64,000 nt of DNA from Prorocentrum cordatum (Eukaryota > Sar > Dinophyceae > Prorocentrales > Prorocentraceae): assembly GCA_963575745.1 (NCBI GenBank), contig CAUYUJ010018896.1:110957-174956 (forward strand). The letters are read 5' to 3'. Below are positions 61,189 through 64,000 of the stretch, in pieces. Both the position numbers and the translations under genes were made by a program. Each line of letters opens with the position of its first letter. The first letter of the stretch is position 1. A model generated the notes under the pieces. That model searched no databases. It worked only from the letters and a program-made list of their open reading frames with translations, and was not told the DNA's origin.

Positions 61189-61363
61189 AATGAGATTCGA
61201 CGTTGCAGAAACATTGCAACATCGCCAAAGACTCACGACCAGAGCCCCTGACCCCATGTTTCTATGTCTTTTTTTCGATCCGGATCGATTTGTGAGGGTC
61301 CCAGGGCCCGAAATTGGTCGAAAATGCCCGTTATGAAAAAGTGGCGACGCCAAGATCTCAGGG
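61189..61363 (+). mobile_element. CCCTGAGATC-family TIR element, copy 6
   Basis: AATGAGATTCGACGTTGCAG at the left, GCGACGCCAAGATCTCAGGG at the right. It directly adjoins a family 2 copy, as copy 2 nearly does. Confidence 0.8.
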
Positions 61364-61400
61364 TCTGGGGGTTGCGTCATGCGAGGAGGAGGAGGAGGAG

Positions 61401-61500
61401 NNNNNNNNNNNNNNNNNNNNNNNNNNNNNNNNNNNNNNNNNNNNNNNNNNNNNNNNNNNNNNNNNNNNNNNNNNNNNNNNNNNNNNNNNNNNNNNNNNNN
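61401..61500. other. Assembly gap (100 N)
   Basis: Exactly 100 N between a (GGA)n start and a (CTA)n array. The true distance and even the adjacency are unknown. Confidence 1.
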
Positions 61501-61808
61501 CTACTACTACTTTACTACTACTTTACTACTACTACTACTTTACTACTGCTTCTACTGCTTCTACTACTACTACTTCTACTACTACTACTACTACTACTTT
61601 ACTACTACTACTACTACTACTTTACTACTACTTTACTACTATTACTACTACTACTACCACTACTACTACTACTACTACTACTGCTTCTACTGCTTCTACT
61701 ACTACTACTACTACTACTACTTTATTACTACTACTACTACTATTACTGCTTCTACTGCTTCTACTTCTACTTCTACTACTACTACTACTGCTACTACTAC
61801 TACTACTA

Positions 61809-61843
<35 letters not shown>

Positions 61844-61885
61844 GCTACCACTACTACCACTACTATTTCTACTACTACTACTACT

Positions 61886-61928
<43 letters not shown>

Positions 61929-61974
61929 TACTACTACTTTACTACTACTACTACTATTGCTGCTTCTACTGCTT

Positions 61975-62010
<36 letters not shown>

Positions 62011-62290
62011 TACTACTACTACTACTACTCCTACGACGACACTACTTACTAATAGTACCTTAATACTACTCTACTACTACTTAATACTACTACTGATACT
62101 ACTACTTTACTACCTAATATGCTACGACTACTATACCACCACTACTGCTACTACTACTACTACTACTAATAACTACTACTGACTACTACTACTTACTACT
62201 TACCACCTTCTACTACTATTACAAACTACTACTACTACTACTACTACGACTACGACTGCGACTACTACTACTACTACTACTACTACCATA

Positions 62291-62331
<41 letters not shown>

Positions 62332-62332
62332 T

Positions 62333-62406
<74 letters not shown>
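61501..62406 (+). repeat. (CTA)n array
   Basis: About 900 bp of CTA with CTG, CTT and CCA variants. Low-complexity Tyr/Thr/Leu peptides in the frames are not genes. Confidence 0.95.
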
Positions 62407-63825
62407 GGGCTGACCGGGGGATGGTGGCCGGGCAGTTCGTCCGTGAGACGACTTAAGGGTGGTGATGGAGGCTTCGCGTTTCCAACGGTTTTAGCAAAAA
62501 ATAAAGGGGAGATTGTGGGTGTGGGTGTAGGTGTCGGTGTGGGTGTTTCATGTGTGATGTACGCTGATGTATGATGATGTATGATGATGCATGATGATTT
62601 ACGATGATGTATGATGCTGTATGATGATGTATGATGGTGCACGATGATGTATGATGATCTTGATGATGTATGGATGAGTATGGTGATGTATGATGATGTA
62701 TGATGATTGATGTATGGTGTTTGGTTGTGTAGAATGTATGGTGGGCAATGGCGTATGATGTCTGATGTCTGATGTTTGATGTTGAATGATGTTTGGTGTT
62801 TGATGTATGATGTTTAATGTGATTGGTGTTTGATGTATGATGAATGATGTTTGATGGTGTATAATGTATGTTTGATGATGTTTGATGTTTGATGATTGAT
62901 GTTTGTTGATGTTTGATGATGTTTGATGTTCTATGTTTAATGGTTTTTGGTGTTTGATGTGCGCTGTTTGATGTTTGATGCTTGATTATGTATGATGTTT
63001 GATGTTTTATGTTCGATGTTTGATGATGAGTGGGTGTTTGATGATGTGTGGTGTTTGATGTTTGATGTTTGATTGTGTATGATGGTTGATGTTAGATGAT
63101 GTATGAGTTGTAATGTTTGGTGCTTGATGATGTGTGATGTGTGATGATGTATGAAGTTTGGTGATTGATGTATGACGTGTGATGATGTATGAGGTTTGTT
63201 GTTTGTTGTATGATGATTGATGATGTGCGATGTAGTGCGATGCGTGATGTTTGATGATGTATGATAATGTATAATGTACGGTGTTTGATGGTGTTTGATG
63301 ATGTAATATGATGTATTGTGATTGATGGTGTATCATGATGTATGGTGTATGGTGCACGATATTGTATTAGGATGAAATATGATGGATGGTATTTGGTGGT
63401 GTATTATGATGCATGATGTTTGATGATGTGTGGTGTTGTATGATGTATGATGTTTGATGATGTATGGTGTTTGGTGACGTATGATGTTTGATGGCGTATG
63501 ATGCTTGATGATGTATGATGGTTGACCATGTATGGTGTATGTACAATGTTGTATGACGCATGATGGTGTATGGTGTATGTACACTGTTGTATGACGCAAG
63601 ATGGTAAGGTGTATGTATAATGTTGTATGATGCATGATGATGCATGGTGCATGAACAACGTTGTATGGTGCATGGTGATGTGTGTTGAATGTATCATGGT
63701 GTATGATGAATGATGGTGTATGATGTATGTATCACGCTGTGTGATGCATGATGATATATGATGTAAGGAGCAGGTTGTATGATGCATGATGTTGCATGAT
63801 GTATGTACCATGTTTCATGACTACT
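62407..63825 (+). repeat. TGATG(T/A)-type degenerate array
   Basis: After about 100 bp of non-repetitive sequence (62407-62510), units such as ATGATGTATG and TGATGTTTGATG continue for 1.3 kb. The minus-strand His/Ser/Ile peptides are by-products. Confidence 0.9.
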
Positions 63826-63901
63826 ACTACTACTACTACTACGACTTACTACTACTACTACTACTACGACTACGACTACTACTACTACGACTACGACTAC
63901 G

Positions 63902-63956
<55 letters not shown>

Positions 63957-64000
63957 CTACTCCTACTCCTACTTCTACTCCTACTCCTACTCCTACCTCT
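63822..64000 (+). repeat. (CTA)n array, second block
   Basis: CTA repeat with CGA and CTC variants to the window edge. Confidence 0.95.

Noticed and set aside
62283-63811. His/Ser/Ile-rich minus-strand ORFs near the right end.
   Set aside because: By-products of the CTA and TGATG arrays.
1-64000. tRNA, rRNA and U-snRNA genes.
   Set aside because: None was recognised by eye. A covariance-model scan would be needed to exclude them.

Overview
The window looks like nuclear DNA of a dinoflagellate, probably a high-GC species such as a Prorocentrum-like one; the species is a guess. The evidence: very high GC; retroelement domains of the kind I know from dinoflagellate genomes; a degenerate match to the dinoflagellate spliced leader at 16383-16404; no bacterial or organellar gene; and a density of tandem repeats and short inverted-repeat elements far above ordinary genic DNA. 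One run of exactly 100 N (61401-61500) marks an assembly gap. I found no convincing intact single-copy host gene.

Genes. The recognisable coding sequence belongs almost entirely to tyrosine-recombinase (YR, DIRS/Ngaro/PAT-like) retroelements. Element 1 (3-3189) enters from the left edge with RNase H, then has an intact YR (678-2003), an intact methyltransferase-like ORF (2007-2822) and a 118-bp direct repeat in its 3' tail, as in split-direct-repeat elements. Element 2 (about 22.0-30.9 kb) has a gag-like region duplicated in tandem (two copies of about 2.68 kb), a reverse transcriptase (RT) remnant, an RNase H apparently split by a C5-cytosine methyltransferase domain, and a YR. It is broken by many frameshifts. 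Element 3 (about 52.5-56.1 kb) repeats the element 1 order RT, RNase H, YR, methyltransferase-like, and is also decayed. A LINE-type endonuclease pseudogene lies at 42494-43185. A few GC3-rich open stretches may be host exons, at low confidence.

Small mobile elements. At least ten families of short (about 120-200 bp) terminal-inverted-repeat elements can be recognised, several in two to six copies: CCCTGAGATC (six copies), CAGTGGA with TA flanks (three), AAGGGCTCCC (two, each 164 bp), GGCGAGCGAGG (two), TCGGGCATGTCC (two), CTCCAGATTTCG with TA flanks (one), and single copies at 9825, 12080, 41155 and 46355. There is also a 64-bp-arm fold-back at 45760-45905. A further dispersed repeat, here called family 2, occurs about ten times.

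Tandem repeats. Long GGA/CTC, GAC, CAT, CTA, CA and GATG arrays fill many kilobases. Minisatellites have units of about 10 bp (GCATTGCTTT), 15 bp, 16 bp (CTCAGACTCACTCAYA), 18 bp (in two opposed arrays) and about 151 bp. From 31.96 to 38.45 kb the 16-bp arrays, the 151-bp satellite and a shared 190-bp module form a higher-order repeat. The right end (61.5-64 kb) is nothing but simple repeat.
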